From assembly GCA_963773835.1 (NCBI GenBank), contig CAVZCQ010000003.1, forward strand, positions 62,001-126,000: DNA of 64,000 nt, given 5' to 3'. The notes beneath the pieces were generated by a model. That model saw nothing but the letters and a program-made list of their open reading frames with translations. It was not told where the DNA came from and did not search any database. The DNA comes from JOPF136 sp963773835. Lineage in GTDB: Bacteria > Acidobacteriota > Terriglobia > Acidiferrales > UBA7541. Made by a program: the position numbers and the translations under genes. Every line of letters starts with the position of its first letter. The first letter of the stretch is position 1. Positions 1 through 8,382 of the stretch are shown here, piece after piece.

Positions 1-2
1 AC

Positions 3-380
3 GGGCTCGGCTTCGAACTGGATGACATCATCGAAAAAATCGAGCCAGTGATAGCCACCGAGCGCATGGCCACGGAATTTCTGACCGTCGAGGCCGGCCA
101 GGTGGCCGGGGTGCAGCAGGTTGCACTCGGCATGCTAGCGGGGCAGGAAAAAATCCACATGGAATTGAAGATCGCCGTGGGCGCAGGCGAATCCATCGAC
201 ACCATCGAGCTGAAGGGAGTGCCGGACCTGGCGCTGACTGTGCCCGGAGGCGCTCACGGGGACCTGGCCACCGCCGCCGTCGCCGTCAACGCCATCCCGG
301 TGTTGCTGGAGGCCAATGCAGGCCTGCGCACCTCGCGCGACCTGCCCATGTGCTACTTCCCGCCGACGGCCCAGCCGTAA
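3..380 (+). CDS. 2,4-diaminopentanoate dehydrogenase-like protein, C-terminal part (partial)
   Basis: The gene enters from the left edge; base 3 is the first full codon and only the last ~125 residues are visible. They resemble the C-terminal domain of dihydrodipicolinate-reductase-like NAD(P) oxidoreductases of the 2,4-diaminopentanoate dehydrogenase type. The marks are ERMATEF, then a V-A-G-V-Q-Q helix and the GVPDLALTVPGG segment. The N-terminal Rossmann domain lies outside the window, so cofactor binding cannot be checked. Members reduce or oxidise small amino or imino acids in the cytoplasm. It converges with the next gene, with 11 bases between the stop codons. The family call is fair; the substrate is unknown. 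Confidence 0.7.
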   Translation, partial: GLGFELDDIIEKIEPVIATERMATEFLTVEAGQVAGVQQVALGMLAGQEKIHMELKIAVGAGESIDTIELKGVPDLALTVPGGAHGDLATAAVAVNAIPVLLEANAGLRTSRDLPMCYFPPTAQP

Positions 381-391
381 TCCGGCAAAAG

Positions 392-1261
392 CTAGCGAGC
401 CTGCCAGAAGCGGGCAATCCCGGCGTAATCCAGGTCTTCCTTCACGGACCCGAGCACGTAGTTGTACACCTCACGAGCGGCGGCGGCGGCAGGCAGCGCC
501 ACGCCGGTCTGATTTCCCAGTTCGAGCGCGAGACCCATATCTTTGTGCATCAGGCGCAAGGGAAAGCTGGGCGCGTACTTGCGCTCCAGGATCAGCGGCG
601 CCTTCACGTCGAGCACGGGCGCGCGCGCCATGCTGGCCTGCATCACCTCGATGAGTTTCTGTCCGGCGACTCCGGAGCCGGCCACCAGGGCGAGCGCCTC
701 GCACAGCGCCTGCACCTCAAGCGCGAGGATCAGGTTCATGGCCAGCTTCACCGTTTGGCCGGCGCCGTTTTCGCCGAGGTGGAAGAAGCGTTTGCCCATG
801 GCTTCGAACACGGGCCGGACGCGCTCCAGGGTTTCGCTTTTCCCCCCGATCATGAAGACGAGTTCACCCTTCTCCGCGCCCCAGGTGCCGCCAGTGACGG
901 GGGCGTCGAGGAACTCGATGCCGCGCTGCGCGCAGTCCGCAGCCACGCGGCGGGCCAGGGCGGGCGAGACGGTGCTCGAGTCGATGAGCACACCACCGCG
1001 CTTCAAGCTGCCGAGCGCGCCGTCGGCGCCCCACAGGACGGCTTCGAGTGCAGGCGGGTCGCTCACGATGGTGATGACGACGTCGGAGCGTTCGGCCACC
1101 TCGCGGGGCGATGCTCCCACGGCTGCGCCGGCGGCCGCGAGCGGTTCGGTGCGCCCGCGCGTCCGGTTCCAGACCGTCAGCGGGAATCCCGCCTTCAAGA
1201 GGTTCAGCCCCATGGGCCGGCCCATCAGCCCCAGGCCGATGAAGCCCACACGTGTCGCCAT
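392..1261 (-). CDS. NAD(P)-dependent beta-hydroxyacid dehydrogenase (3-hydroxyisobutyrate dehydrogenase family)
   Basis: This 289-residue protein has the usual family length. The N-terminal Rossmann fold has GxGxxG at G9, G11 and G14. The substrate-binding signature DAPVTGG is at 119-125, and the catalytic lysine is in GQTVKLAMN (K172, with N176). The C-terminal helical domain completes the fold. Enzymes of this family oxidise beta-hydroxyacids, or reduce semialdehydes such as tartronate or succinate semialdehyde, in the cytoplasm. Neighbours do not reveal the substrate, so 3-hydroxyisobutyrate, tartronate semialdehyde and glyoxylate/succinic semialdehyde reductase all remain open. It starts at ATG 1261 and looks monocistronic. 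Confidence 0.88.
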   Translation of the reverse strand: MATRVGFIGLGLMGRPMGLNLLKAGFPLTVWNRTRGRTEPLAAAGAAVGASPREVAERSDVVITIVSDPPALEAVLWGADGALGSLKRGGVLIDSSTVSPALARRVAADCAQRGIEFLDAPVTGGTWGAEKGELVFMIGGKSETLERVRPVFEAMGKRFFHLGENGAGQTVKLAMNLILALEVQALCEALALVAGSGVAGQKLIEVMQASMARAPVLDVKAPLILERKYAPSFPLRLMHKDMGLALELGNQTGVALPAAAAAREVYNYVLGSVKEDLDYAGIARFWQAR

Positions 1262-1454
1262 TTTTCCCCTCCAGGCCGCGCACTCGGACGAGCGGCGCCG
1301 GCCGTCACTATACCCGTTGCAGATTCGGCGGGCAAAGCCGGCGAAACGGTAACGGAAGTCCGTATGGAACTCACTCGAGGAGGCAGAAGAGTGGAAAAAC
1401 AGGGCCGGTTGCGCGTTGGGGAGTCGCGAAGGAAGAAAAAGCGAGAAGTGCCGG

Positions 1455-2279
1455 TCAGGATTCTTCGATCGGATGGTGCAGAGGCATCAGCCGCAAATCC
1501 GTCGAGGCTTCCGTGGGCATGGGAAGCTCGGGACTGTATTCCTGGGTCGTTTTGCTGGGCTTCCGGCTCTCTTCAATGCGCAGGATACAACCGTAGGGAA
1601 TCTCCCAACGGAATGTCTGCGTGCGGCCTCGGAGCACGTAATGCTCTTCGAGGAAGATGGACCGGCCGGAATCGGCCACGAGCAGAGCGGTGGCGGGCAG
1701 GGTCACCTCGCCGGCCCGGTAATGGACTTCCACCCGCCGGCCCAGCAGATTGGCATAGCGAGCCATACGCAACCAGTCTGGTGGCGAGGCTGCGGCTCCA
1801 CAATAGTACTTTGGGGATGGTACCTTTAGGCCGTTCCAATTACAGGAGTTGCGGGAAATCTGCAGGTTTGGAGAGCGCAGATGACGGCCGGTATTCGGCC
1901 TCTCGCAATCCACCGCAATCTCACCGCGTCCTAAATGATGGCCGCCGTGGACGGCAGGCGCCTCGGGGGCGGCCGGCTGGGAAGGGGCGGGGATCAGACG
2001 CAGGTCGGCTGTGGTCATCAGAATGAGCGCCGAGACGCATCCATAGGCCAGCAGTGCGTAGAGAACCGGGGCCGCCCAGCCGAGCGTGGAGTATACGGGC
2101 GGCGCGGCGCGCAGCGCAAAATAGCCGGCAACGATCCCTGCGCCCGAAGCCAGCACCCGGCTGGGCTCCGCTACTTCGAGGTGCTGCCCGCATCCGGCGC
2201 AAACAAAATCGTACGACCGAGTCACGGCGACCCCCATGGGCGCGGTGGTGAGGCAAGCGGGACATTTGCGGATGGCCAT
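1455..2279 (-). CDS. Zinc-ribbon membrane protein with an extra beta-rich C-terminal domain
   Basis: I start it at ATG 2279 (GGGAG about 10 bases upstream), giving 274 residues. The N-terminus has a zinc ribbon (CPAC, then CAGC about 15 residues later). Two hydrophobic segments follow (about residues 45-90), then a polar low-complexity stretch. The C-terminal ~100 residues begin at MARYANLLGRR and form a compact beta-rich domain. That last part looks like a stand-alone small protein and has its own ATG at 1766. The linker (residues ~130-170) reads like noncoding sequence that happens to be open, so this may be two adjacent genes, 1455-1766 and an upstream zinc-ribbon gene, joined by loss of a stop. 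Function is unknown. Confidence 0.55.
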   Translation of the reverse strand: MAIRKCPACLTTAPMGVAVTRSYDFVCAGCGQHLEVAEPSRVLASGAGIVAGYFALRAAPPVYSTLGWAAPVLYALLAYGCVSALILMTTADLRLIPAPSQPAAPEAPAVHGGHHLGRGEIAVDCERPNTGRHLRSPNLQISRNSCNWNGLKVPSPKYYCGAAASPPDWLRMARYANLLGRRVEVHYRAGEVTLPATALLVADSGRSIFLEEHYVLRGRTQTFRWEIPYGCILRIEESRKPSKTTQEYSPELPMPTEASTDLRLMPLHHPIEES

Positions 2280-2372
2280 TTGAACTTTCTCCCGGACGCG
2301 GCCTCGAGCCGCGCGCACGAGGGACGATAGCGCAGTCGGCAGGAAGTTCCAAGCCGGTGCGGAGGGCCGGCG

Positions 2373-4934
2373 CTAGGCGCGCTCGACCAGGGCGAATTCA
2401 ACGCGGCGGAAGAACGGGTCGATGCGGTCGGCGCGGACGCGAACGTGGTCGCCCAGCCGTAAAATAGCGTGCCCGCCCTGCGTGACGATCCTGCGGTCGC
2501 GCTCGCGGAAAAAGCATCGCTCGCCGGCAAACTCCTCGATGGCGCCAATGGGTATTAGCCCTTCGACGAACACTTCGAGCAGCTCCACATAGACTCCCCA
2601 CTTCTGCGCGCCGATCACCAGCGCCGCATATTCCTCGCCGAGGTGCTGCTCCATATACTGCGCGGTCTTCCAGTCCACCAATTCGCGCTCGGCGGCATCG
2701 GCGCGCCGCTCGGATTCGGATGTTTCCAGCGCGATTTCGTCGAGCCCGGCCTGGGGATACGGCCCGGGACGCCCGGCGTGTGACGCACTGGCCGGCGACT
2801 GCCGCGCGTCGCGATGCTCCAGCGCCCATTTGAGCACGCGATGCACGATCAGGTCCGGATACCGCCGAATGGGCGAAGTGAAATGCGTGTAGTCGCGCGT
2901 GGCCAGCGCGAAGTGCCCGGCGGTGGCAGGATCGGCGCCATAGCGCGCCTGCTTCAGCGAGCGCAGCATCAGGTAGGAAAGGATCCGCTCCTCGGGCGTT
3001 CCCGCGATTTTCCGCGTCAGGTTCTGGTAGTGCTGCGGGCGGATGGCGAATTCGGCGGAGCCGGGCAATGTGACGGTCATGGGCCGCTCGCGCCCAAATC
3101 CGCCGCGCCGCGTCCCGAAGCTTCGGGACGGGCCCGGCTGCACCCGCCCGTGGCGCACCGGCAGCCGCCGGAGGGACAAATCCTCGACGCCGAGAGAATG
3201 GCCGAACGCCTGGGCCAGCTCCTCGAACTCGAGCACCTTTCTCGGGTCCGGCTTTTCGTGCACGCGGAACAGCAGCCCCAGCCCGCGGCTCTCGAGATAC
3301 TCCGCCACAGCTTCGTTCGCCGCGAGCATGAACTCCTCGATGATGCGGTGGGCGATGTTCCGCTCGCTGCGCAGGATGCCCGTCATTCGTCCCATCTCGT
3401 CGATCTCGATCAGCGGCTCGGGCAGGTCGAAATCAATGGCGCCGCGTCGCGTGCGGCGGGCGTTGAGCAGCAGGGCCAGCTCGCGCATATTGCGGAAATG
3501 CGGAGCGAGCGCGGCGTAGCGCTCGAGCGCCTCGGCGTCGCCTTCCAGCACGCGAAACACATTGGTGTACGTCATGCGCTCGGCGGAGCGAATCACGCCG
3601 GGCACGAATTCCGCACGCAACGTGGCGCCGTGCGCGTCCAGCTCCAGGAGCGCGCTCATCACCAGGCGGTCCACGTGCGGGTTCAGCGAACAGATCTGGT
3701 TGGAGAGCTCGACAGGCAGCATCGGGATGGCGCGGTCGGGAAAATAGACGGAGGTGCCGCGGAGGCGCGCCTCGCGGTCCAGCGCGCTGCCTGGGCGGAC
3801 GTAATGCGCCACGTCGGCAATATGAACCTGGAGCTGCCAGCGGCCCCCGGGCAGCCGGGCCACGTAAACCGCGTCGTCAAAATCCTTTGCCGTCTCGCCG
3901 TCGATGGTGACGATGGGCAGCTCACGGAAATCGCCGCGCCCTTCGCGCTCCTGCGCGCTCACCTGCTGGGAAACGTGCGCGGCCTCTTCCTGCGCCTCGG
4001 CCGGAAAACGATGGGGCAGATGGTGTTTGCGGATGATGATTTCCACGTCCACGCCCAGCTCGCCCGTGCGGCCGACAATTTCGACCACGCGTCCCGCGGC
4101 CTGCACGCCGCCGCGAGGGAACCGCGTCAGCTCCACCTCAACCACCGCGCCGTCGAGTTCTTTCAGCCGCAGTCGGCGGCGCGCGGTCGCGCTGGCCAGC
4201 GCTTCCGGCCGCAGACCCGCGCGCAGTTCGGGGGTCAGCTCGTCCCCCGGCGGGATGATGATTTCCTGGTGGAGGCGCTCGTCAAACGGCCGCACGAAAT
4301 TGGCTGCCGCGCCGTATTGGAAAATGCCCACCACCGTGGGCTGCGCGCGTTCCACGATGCTCACCACGGCAGCCTCGGCGCGCCCGCCGGGTTTGCGCCG
4401 CTCGATCCGCGCCACCACCCGGTCTCCGTGCATGGCATCCCCGGTGTTGTCGCGGCCCACATATAGGTCGCCTTCGACCCCGGGCACAGGACGGTCGGGC
4501 ACCAGGAATCCGTAGCCATCCCGGTGCATCACCATCCGCCCGGCCACCCGGTTCGGGTCCAAGGCAATGCGCGACGCCGCCCAAGCCGCCGCGGTTGGAG
4601 GCTTCTCGCGGCGAACACTTTCGCCGCTGACGGCCGGAGTCGCAGCCGGCCGCTCCGTTCGTTCTTTGGAGAAGGTTTTCTGTCGCGAGAATTCCTCCGC
4701 CGCTTGCTCCGGACCTCCTCGAGTGCGCGGAATGCGGTAGCGGCCGGAGCTGGATTCTTCAATGGCGCCGGTGTGCTCCAGGTGATCCATAATCTTTTTC
4801 AGGTCGCGGCGGCCCGCATGCGCAAGGTCGAGGGCTTCTGCAATCTGGCGCAAAGAAACGGGATGGCGCTGGGAGGAAAGATATTCGAGCACCTCTCGCT
4901 CCGTGAGGCGGCCGGAATCTGGCGGATGGGGCAT
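2373..4934 (-). CDS. rnr: Ribonuclease R
   Basis: This 853-residue 3'-5' exoribonuclease degrades structured RNA in the cytoplasm. The domain order is complete: an N-terminal winged helix (about 10-70), two cold-shock OB domains (about 130-300), the RNB catalytic domain (about 340-700) and a C-terminal S1 domain (about 760-850). The metal-binding motif TIDGETAKDFDDAV is present, as is the later PEERILSYLMLRSLKQARY segment. An insertion around residues 595-615, between the RNB strand region and the SAEFAIRPQHYQNL block, contains an exact 20-base palindrome (listed separately). No partner gene is evident. Translation starts at ATG 4934. Confidence 0.96.
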   Translation of the reverse strand: MPHPPDSGRLTEREVLEYLSSQRHPVSLRQIAEALDLAHAGRRDLKKIMDHLEHTGAIEESSSGRYRIPRTRGGPEQAAEEFSRQKTFSKERTERPAATPAVSGESVRREKPPTAAAWAASRIALDPNRVAGRMVMHRDGYGFLVPDRPVPGVEGDLYVGRDNTGDAMHGDRVVARIERRKPGGRAEAAVVSIVERAQPTVVGIFQYGAAANFVRPFDERLHQEIIIPPGDELTPELRAGLRPEALASATARRRLRLKELDGAVVEVELTRFPRGGVQAAGRVVEIVGRTGELGVDVEIIIRKHHLPHRFPAEAQEEAAHVSQQVSAQEREGRGDFRELPIVTIDGETAKDFDDAVYVARLPGGRWQLQVHIADVAHYVRPGSALDREARLRGTSVYFPDRAIPMLPVELSNQICSLNPHVDRLVMSALLELDAHGATLRAEFVPGVIRSAERMTYTNVFRVLEGDAEALERYAALAPHFRNMRELALLLNARRTRRGAIDFDLPEPLIEIDEMGRMTGILRSERNIAHRIIEEFMLAANEAVAEYLESRGLGLLFRVHEKPDPRKVLEFEELAQAFGHSLGVEDLSLRRLPVRHGRVQPGPSRSFGTRRGGFGRERPMTVTLPGSAEFAIRPQHYQNLTRKIAGTPEERILSYLMLRSLKQARYGADPATAGHFALATRDYTHFTSPIRRYPDLIVHRVLKWALEHRDARQSPASASHAGRPGPYPQAGLDEIALETSESERRADAAERELVDWKTAQYMEQHLGEEYAALVIGAQKWGVYVELLEVFVEGLIPIGAIEEFAGERCFFRERDRRIVTQGGHAILRLGDHVRVRADRIDPFFRRVEFALVERA
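3111..3130. repeat. Perfect 20-base palindrome inside the rnr coding sequence
   Basis: CGTCCCGAAGCTTCGGGACG is its own reverse complement. It lies in frame in the RNase R gene and encodes part of PSRSFGT. A near copy (one changed base per arm) lies in the yvcK coding region at 48113-48128 and encodes SSRSLGT in the same frame. Confidence 0.9.
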
Positions 4935-5438
4935 GGTCGTAGGTCACGTCCTTGCTACAAGATACAGCCTCTGGGCCTCCGGGCAGTGCAACTTATCTGT
5001 GGAAAATTCCCCAGGTTTGATTTTAAGGCAACTTTCTTCCCCATTCGGGGTTCAAATGGTGTAGGTTGAATTATCAACCGCCCGCTGGGATTCCAGCGGG
5101 TATCTCCACTCCTAGGGCGCAACGAGGAGGCGACTTACGACCTGGGTCGCCTCCTTACTTATTTCTGGGAGTCCTCGTGTACCGCCGCAATGGAACCTTT
5201 TGGCGCCTGTTGGGAATTCGACGAAATCCAGTTCAGCTCGGCCTGAGATGTGCAGTGTTCGGAACGGAAGCTCGCTCCGCAGGCGTGGTTGAAATCCACC
5301 AGGAGTGGTGGATTCCAGCCGCGAACCCCGGGGTATCCTGCGGCTGCAAGCTCCAAGTCCTTTGATTCCTGCGGTTTCTACTGGTGCCACATTGGAGGCC
5401 CGTTTGCATGATGTATCTGGGGGCATAAGGAGCAAGAC
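4935..5438. other. Gene-free stretch with three strong inverted repeats
   Basis: No convincing gene lies between divergent rnr and the next + strand gene. The stretch holds three perfect hairpins. The first is 5081-5100 (8-bp arms CCCGCTGG/CCAGCGGG, loop GATT). The second is 5126-5154 (9-bp arms GGAGGCGAC/GTCGCCTCC, 11-base loop). The third is 5293-5314 (9-bp arms AATCCACCA/TGGTGGATT, loop GGAG). They could form a structured 5' leader for the gene at 5439, or be unrelated palindromic repeats. Open frames in the region have no family resemblance. Confidence 0.6.
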
Positions 5439-6653
5439 ATGAGCGGCATATCGTTTGCAGCCTTGCGCAATACCGGTTTTGGGATCCTGATCGCCATAGT
5501 TGCTGCAGGCGCTCCGGCACTCGCCCAGAACGCCCCAGCGAGCACTTCCTCCAACTCGGCTACGGCGCAGCAACAGAGCTCCCCGTCTCAGGACGGTTGG
5601 AAACATTTCACCGGCGGTTGGTCCAACCAGTCAGCCGCGGCTCCCCGTGCCACGGCAACTGCGGCGCCCAGTCCGACCACGGCGAAGCAGGTGGATCAGA
5701 ATGCGGACCCGGATGCGGATGCGACGCCTCAGAACGATTCGCAGAACCCGCCCTCGAATGTCCCTGCGATTGTCCCGACAAATCCGCCGGACAATACGCC
5801 CGCGAATGGAGAAGCCAACGCCGCACCTGCTCCCCAGTCGGCCTGGCAACTGACCATTCCCCAGGACGCCTATCTGACTGTCCGCCTCAATGAGCCGCTA
5901 TCGTCCGATCGCAACCAAGAGGGCGATTCATTTTCCGCCACACTGGCGCAGCCCCTGATTGTGAACGGGGTGGTGGTTACCCAGCGCGGGCAGACCGTCG
6001 GTGGCCGCGTTGCGGAAGCGAAGAAGGCCGGGCGCGTGTCCGGCGTCTCCCACCTCGGTCTTGAGCTGACGGGCCTGACGCTGGTGGACGGGCAGACCCT
6101 TCCGATCCAGTCGAAACTCATCAGCTTGAACGGCGGCACTTCACACGGACGTGATGCTGCCGCGATCGTCGGCACGACCGGTCTGGGCGCCGCGATCGGC
6201 GCCGCAGCGGATTGGGGCACTGGAGCGGCAATCGGCGCCGGCGCCGGACTGGTGGCCGGCACGATCGGCGTTCTGGTGACGCGAGGTCGCCCGACCATTC
6301 TCTATCCCGAAACGCAGTTGACGTTCCAGGTCACGGCGCCTGTCACCGTGGACACCGAACGCGATCCGCAGGCATTCCACGCAGCGACTGCGGCCGATTA
6401 CCCGCCGTCGCAGCAGGCCACGGTCAACTATCAGGCGCCGGGCGCAGCGTGCGGGCCCTACGGCTGCCCCCCGGCATATCCGTATGCATATCCGTATCCC
6501 TACTACGCCTACTATGGCCCTTACTACCCGTATCCGTACTACTGGGGACCGTCGTTCGGTTTCTACTATGGCCGTGGGTTCTACGGCGGCTACCGTGGCG
6601 GGTACCGAGGTGGCTACCGCGGCGGTGGTTACCGCGGCGGATTCCATCGCTAG
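5439..6653 (+). CDS. Exported glycine-zipper protein with Tyr/Pro- and Gly-rich C-terminus
   Basis: The 404-residue product has a signal peptide (hydrophobic core about residues 13-28, cleavage near ALAQ). A Ser/Pro/Asn-rich linker runs to about 135. A beta-rich domain (about 140-260) starts with LTIPQDAYLTVRLNEPLSSD. A glycine-zipper segment (about 232-280) has repeated G-A-A-I-G-A patterns. The tail is very Tyr/Pro-rich and ends in Gly-Tyr-Arg repeats. AGGAG lies 6 bases before ATG 5439. Glycine zippers usually insert in or associate with membranes, and the tail suggests a surface or cell-envelope role. No enzymatic motif is visible and the function is unknown. A rho-independent terminator follows. 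Confidence 0.85.
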   Translation: MSGISFAALRNTGFGILIAIVAAGAPALAQNAPASTSSNSATAQQQSSPSQDGWKHFTGGWSNQSAAAPRATATAAPSPTTAKQVDQNADPDADATPQNDSQNPPSNVPAIVPTNPPDNTPANGEANAAPAPQSAWQLTIPQDAYLTVRLNEPLSSDRNQEGDSFSATLAQPLIVNGVVVTQRGQTVGGRVAEAKKAGRVSGVSHLGLELTGLTLVDGQTLPIQSKLISLNGGTSHGRDAAAIVGTTGLGAAIGAAADWGTGAAIGAGAGLVAGTIGVLVTRGRPTILYPETQLTFQVTAPVTVDTERDPQAFHAATAADYPPSQQATVNYQAPGAACGPYGCPPAYPYAYPYPYYAYYGPYYPYPYYWGPSFGFYYGRGFYGGYRGGYRGGYRGGGYRGGFHR

Positions 6654-6687
6654 GCGTTTGCATTCTAATTCCACGATCCAGAGTCCG

Positions 6688-6725
6688 TGCAACAGGCCCC
6701 GCGCTTCGGGGCCTGTTGCATTTTT
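6688..6725 (+). terminator. Rho-independent terminator
   Basis: There are perfect 13-bp arms TGCAACAGGCCCC / GGGGCCTGTTGCA with a 7-base loop, followed directly by TTTTT. It lies 35 bases after the stop of the exported glycine-zipper gene. The reverse strand lacks a T-tract, so it should act only on the + strand. Confidence 0.93.
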
Positions 6726-6799
6726 GTCAGCTTCGGCTCACGCGTGAATACGGGTGAAAGCCCGGGAAGAGTGGGCCGCCCCCCGGCAGCCGCGCAACT

Positions 6800-7603
6800 C
6801 TATGCCTCGTCGCGCACCGGATTGCTGAGCGTGCCGATGCCTTCCAGGATCACGCTCACTTCATCGCCGGCCTTCAACCACACCGGCGGCGTGCGGCCCA
6901 TGCCCACGCCGGAGGGGGTGCCGGTCATGATCACTGTCCCGGGCAGCAGCGTCGTGCTCTCGCTGAGAAAGGAGAGCAGCGTGGGCACGTCGAAAATCAT
7001 GTCGCGGGTATTGCCGTCCTGCATTTGTTTTCCGTTCAGAACGGTTTGAATCCGCAGCGCGCCGGGATCGGCCAGCGATTCGCGCGTCACCAGGCATGGC
7101 CCCAGCGGCGCAAACGTGTCGAAACTCTTGCCGCGGCACCACTGGCCGCCCCCGAGTTTGAGCTGCCAGTCACGCGCGCCCACGTCGTTGCCGCAGGTAT
7201 AGCCGGCCACATAGGAGAGCGCGTCCTGGCGGTTCACGTTCCTGCATTTTTTCCCAATGATGACAACGAGCTCGGCTTCGTAGTCGATTTTCACGTCGCG
7301 CGCGCGCGTGGGAAGCAGGATGGGATCCCCCGGATGCTGAAGGCAGTTTGGTCCCTTCGCGAACACCACGGGATACTCTGGCTCAGCCATCTTCACTTCG
7401 CTCATGTGCTGGCGGTAGTTCAGTCCGATACACCAGATCATGGGCGGCTCGACCGGCGCGAGCAGTTTTGCGACTCGCGCGGGCTCGCTGCTTACTTCGA
7501 ACTCGCCGAAAATGTCTCCGCGAATCTTCGCGTAATTCCCGCCAGCGATTTCCGTCGCGTAATGAATCTCGCCGGAGGTTTCACGATATCGGATGATCTT
7601 CAT
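6800..7603 (-). CDS. Fumarylacetoacetate hydrolase family protein
   Basis: This 267-residue protein belongs to the FAH fold, whose members cleave C-C bonds of, or decarboxylate, 2-oxo acids with a bound divalent metal. The metal site is recognisable in DYEAELVVIIGKK (two glutamates) and in the later CGNDVGARDWQ. The closing TGTPSGVG is typical. The ATG at 7603 overlaps the eutC stop by four bases (ATGA), which fixes the start and shows translational coupling to eutBC. Close types are acylpyruvase, ureidoglycolate lyase-like and 2-hydroxyhepta-2,4-diene-dioate isomerase; the substrate cannot be told. Its tie to ethanolamine ammonia-lyase is unusual. Confidence 0.88.
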   Translation of the reverse strand: MKIIRYRETSGEIHYATEIAGGNYAKIRGDIFGEFEVSSEPARVAKLLAPVEPPMIWCIGLNYRQHMSEVKMAEPEYPVVFAKGPNCLQHPGDPILLPTRARDVKIDYEAELVVIIGKKCRNVNRQDALSYVAGYTCGNDVGARDWQLKLGGGQWCRGKSFDTFAPLGPCLVTRESLADPGALRIQTVLNGKQMQDGNTRDMIFDVPTLLSFLSESTTLLPGTVIMTGTPSGVGMGRTPPVWLKAGDEVSVILEGIGTLSNPVRDEA

Positions 7604-8382
7604 GGCCCCAGTCTCCCCGGCGCGGAATCTTCCCGCACGCTGCATCCGCTGGCGCCCAGTTTCGTCATTTGCGCCGCCAGATTCAGAATTCTAGACGCGG
7701 CGGCCGGCGCGGTCAGTCCCCGCGCGTGAATATTCGACACCAGATTCCGGTCGGCGTCCGTGTGGCGCCGGCGCGGCCGATAGGCCATGTACGCGGAGAG
7801 GCTTTCCGCCGTGGCCAGTCCCGGACGCTCGCCGATGAGCAGCACTGCGATGTTTGGCGCCAGCAGTTCCCCAATCTCATTCAGCACGCCCACGCGGCAA
7901 TGACGGATTACGAACGCCTGGCCCACCGTCCACCCGCGTTCCCGGGCGCCTTCCGCGAGCAGCGGCAGGAGCGCCGGAACCTGCGCCGCCACCGCCGTCA
8001 CCGAAAGCCCGTCTCCAATGGCAATCTGCACATCCTTACCGGAAGGACAGCGCTTCAACACTTCCCGCCGCGCGGCCTCGCTGAACCGCCGCCCGCGCTC
8101 CGGCTCCAGCAGGAATTCCTGCTTCGAGCGCGCCTCTGTGGCCACTTCAAACAGCCCCCATTGCGCCACAAATTCCGCGCCCAGTGCCGCTTCCAGATCC
8201 AGCTCTGCCTCGACGGCATCGCGCGCCGCGGCGTGGGCCTCGCGCAGCTCCAGTTGCGTTTGGGTGCGGTAGGCCGCGCCCGCCCTCCCGGCCAGAATCC
8301 GCGCCGGCGTGCGCGCCCGAATCCTCCGCACCAACTCCGGGAGGTCCGCCGCGGTGAGCGATGATGCTTTCTCTTCCGCCAC
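7600..8382 (-). CDS. eutC: Ethanolamine ammonia-lyase small subunit
   Basis: EutC pairs with EutB to form the adenosylcobalamin-dependent lyase that converts ethanolamine to acetaldehyde and ammonia. The 260-residue product has the family blocks: LGAEFVAQWGLFEVATEARS near residue 70, GDGLSVTAVAAQVPALLPLL, GERPGLATAESLSAYMAY, and a final cysteine-containing segment near GASGCSV. It starts at GTG 8382, directly after the eutB stop at 8383, so the two subunits are made from one message. No microcompartment shell, eutA reactivase or ethanolamine permease gene is adjacent. Confidence 0.95.
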   Translation of the reverse strand: MAEEKASSLTAADLPELVRRIRARTPARILAGRAGAAYRTQTQLELREAHAAARDAVEAELDLEAALGAEFVAQWGLFEVATEARSKQEFLLEPERGRRFSEAARREVLKRCPSGKDVQIAIGDGLSVTAVAAQVPALLPLLAEGARERGWTVGQAFVIRHCRVGVLNEIGELLAPNIAVLLIGERPGLATAESLSAYMAYRPRRRHTDADRNLVSNIHARGLTAPAAASRILNLAAQMTKLGASGCSVREDSAPGRLGP

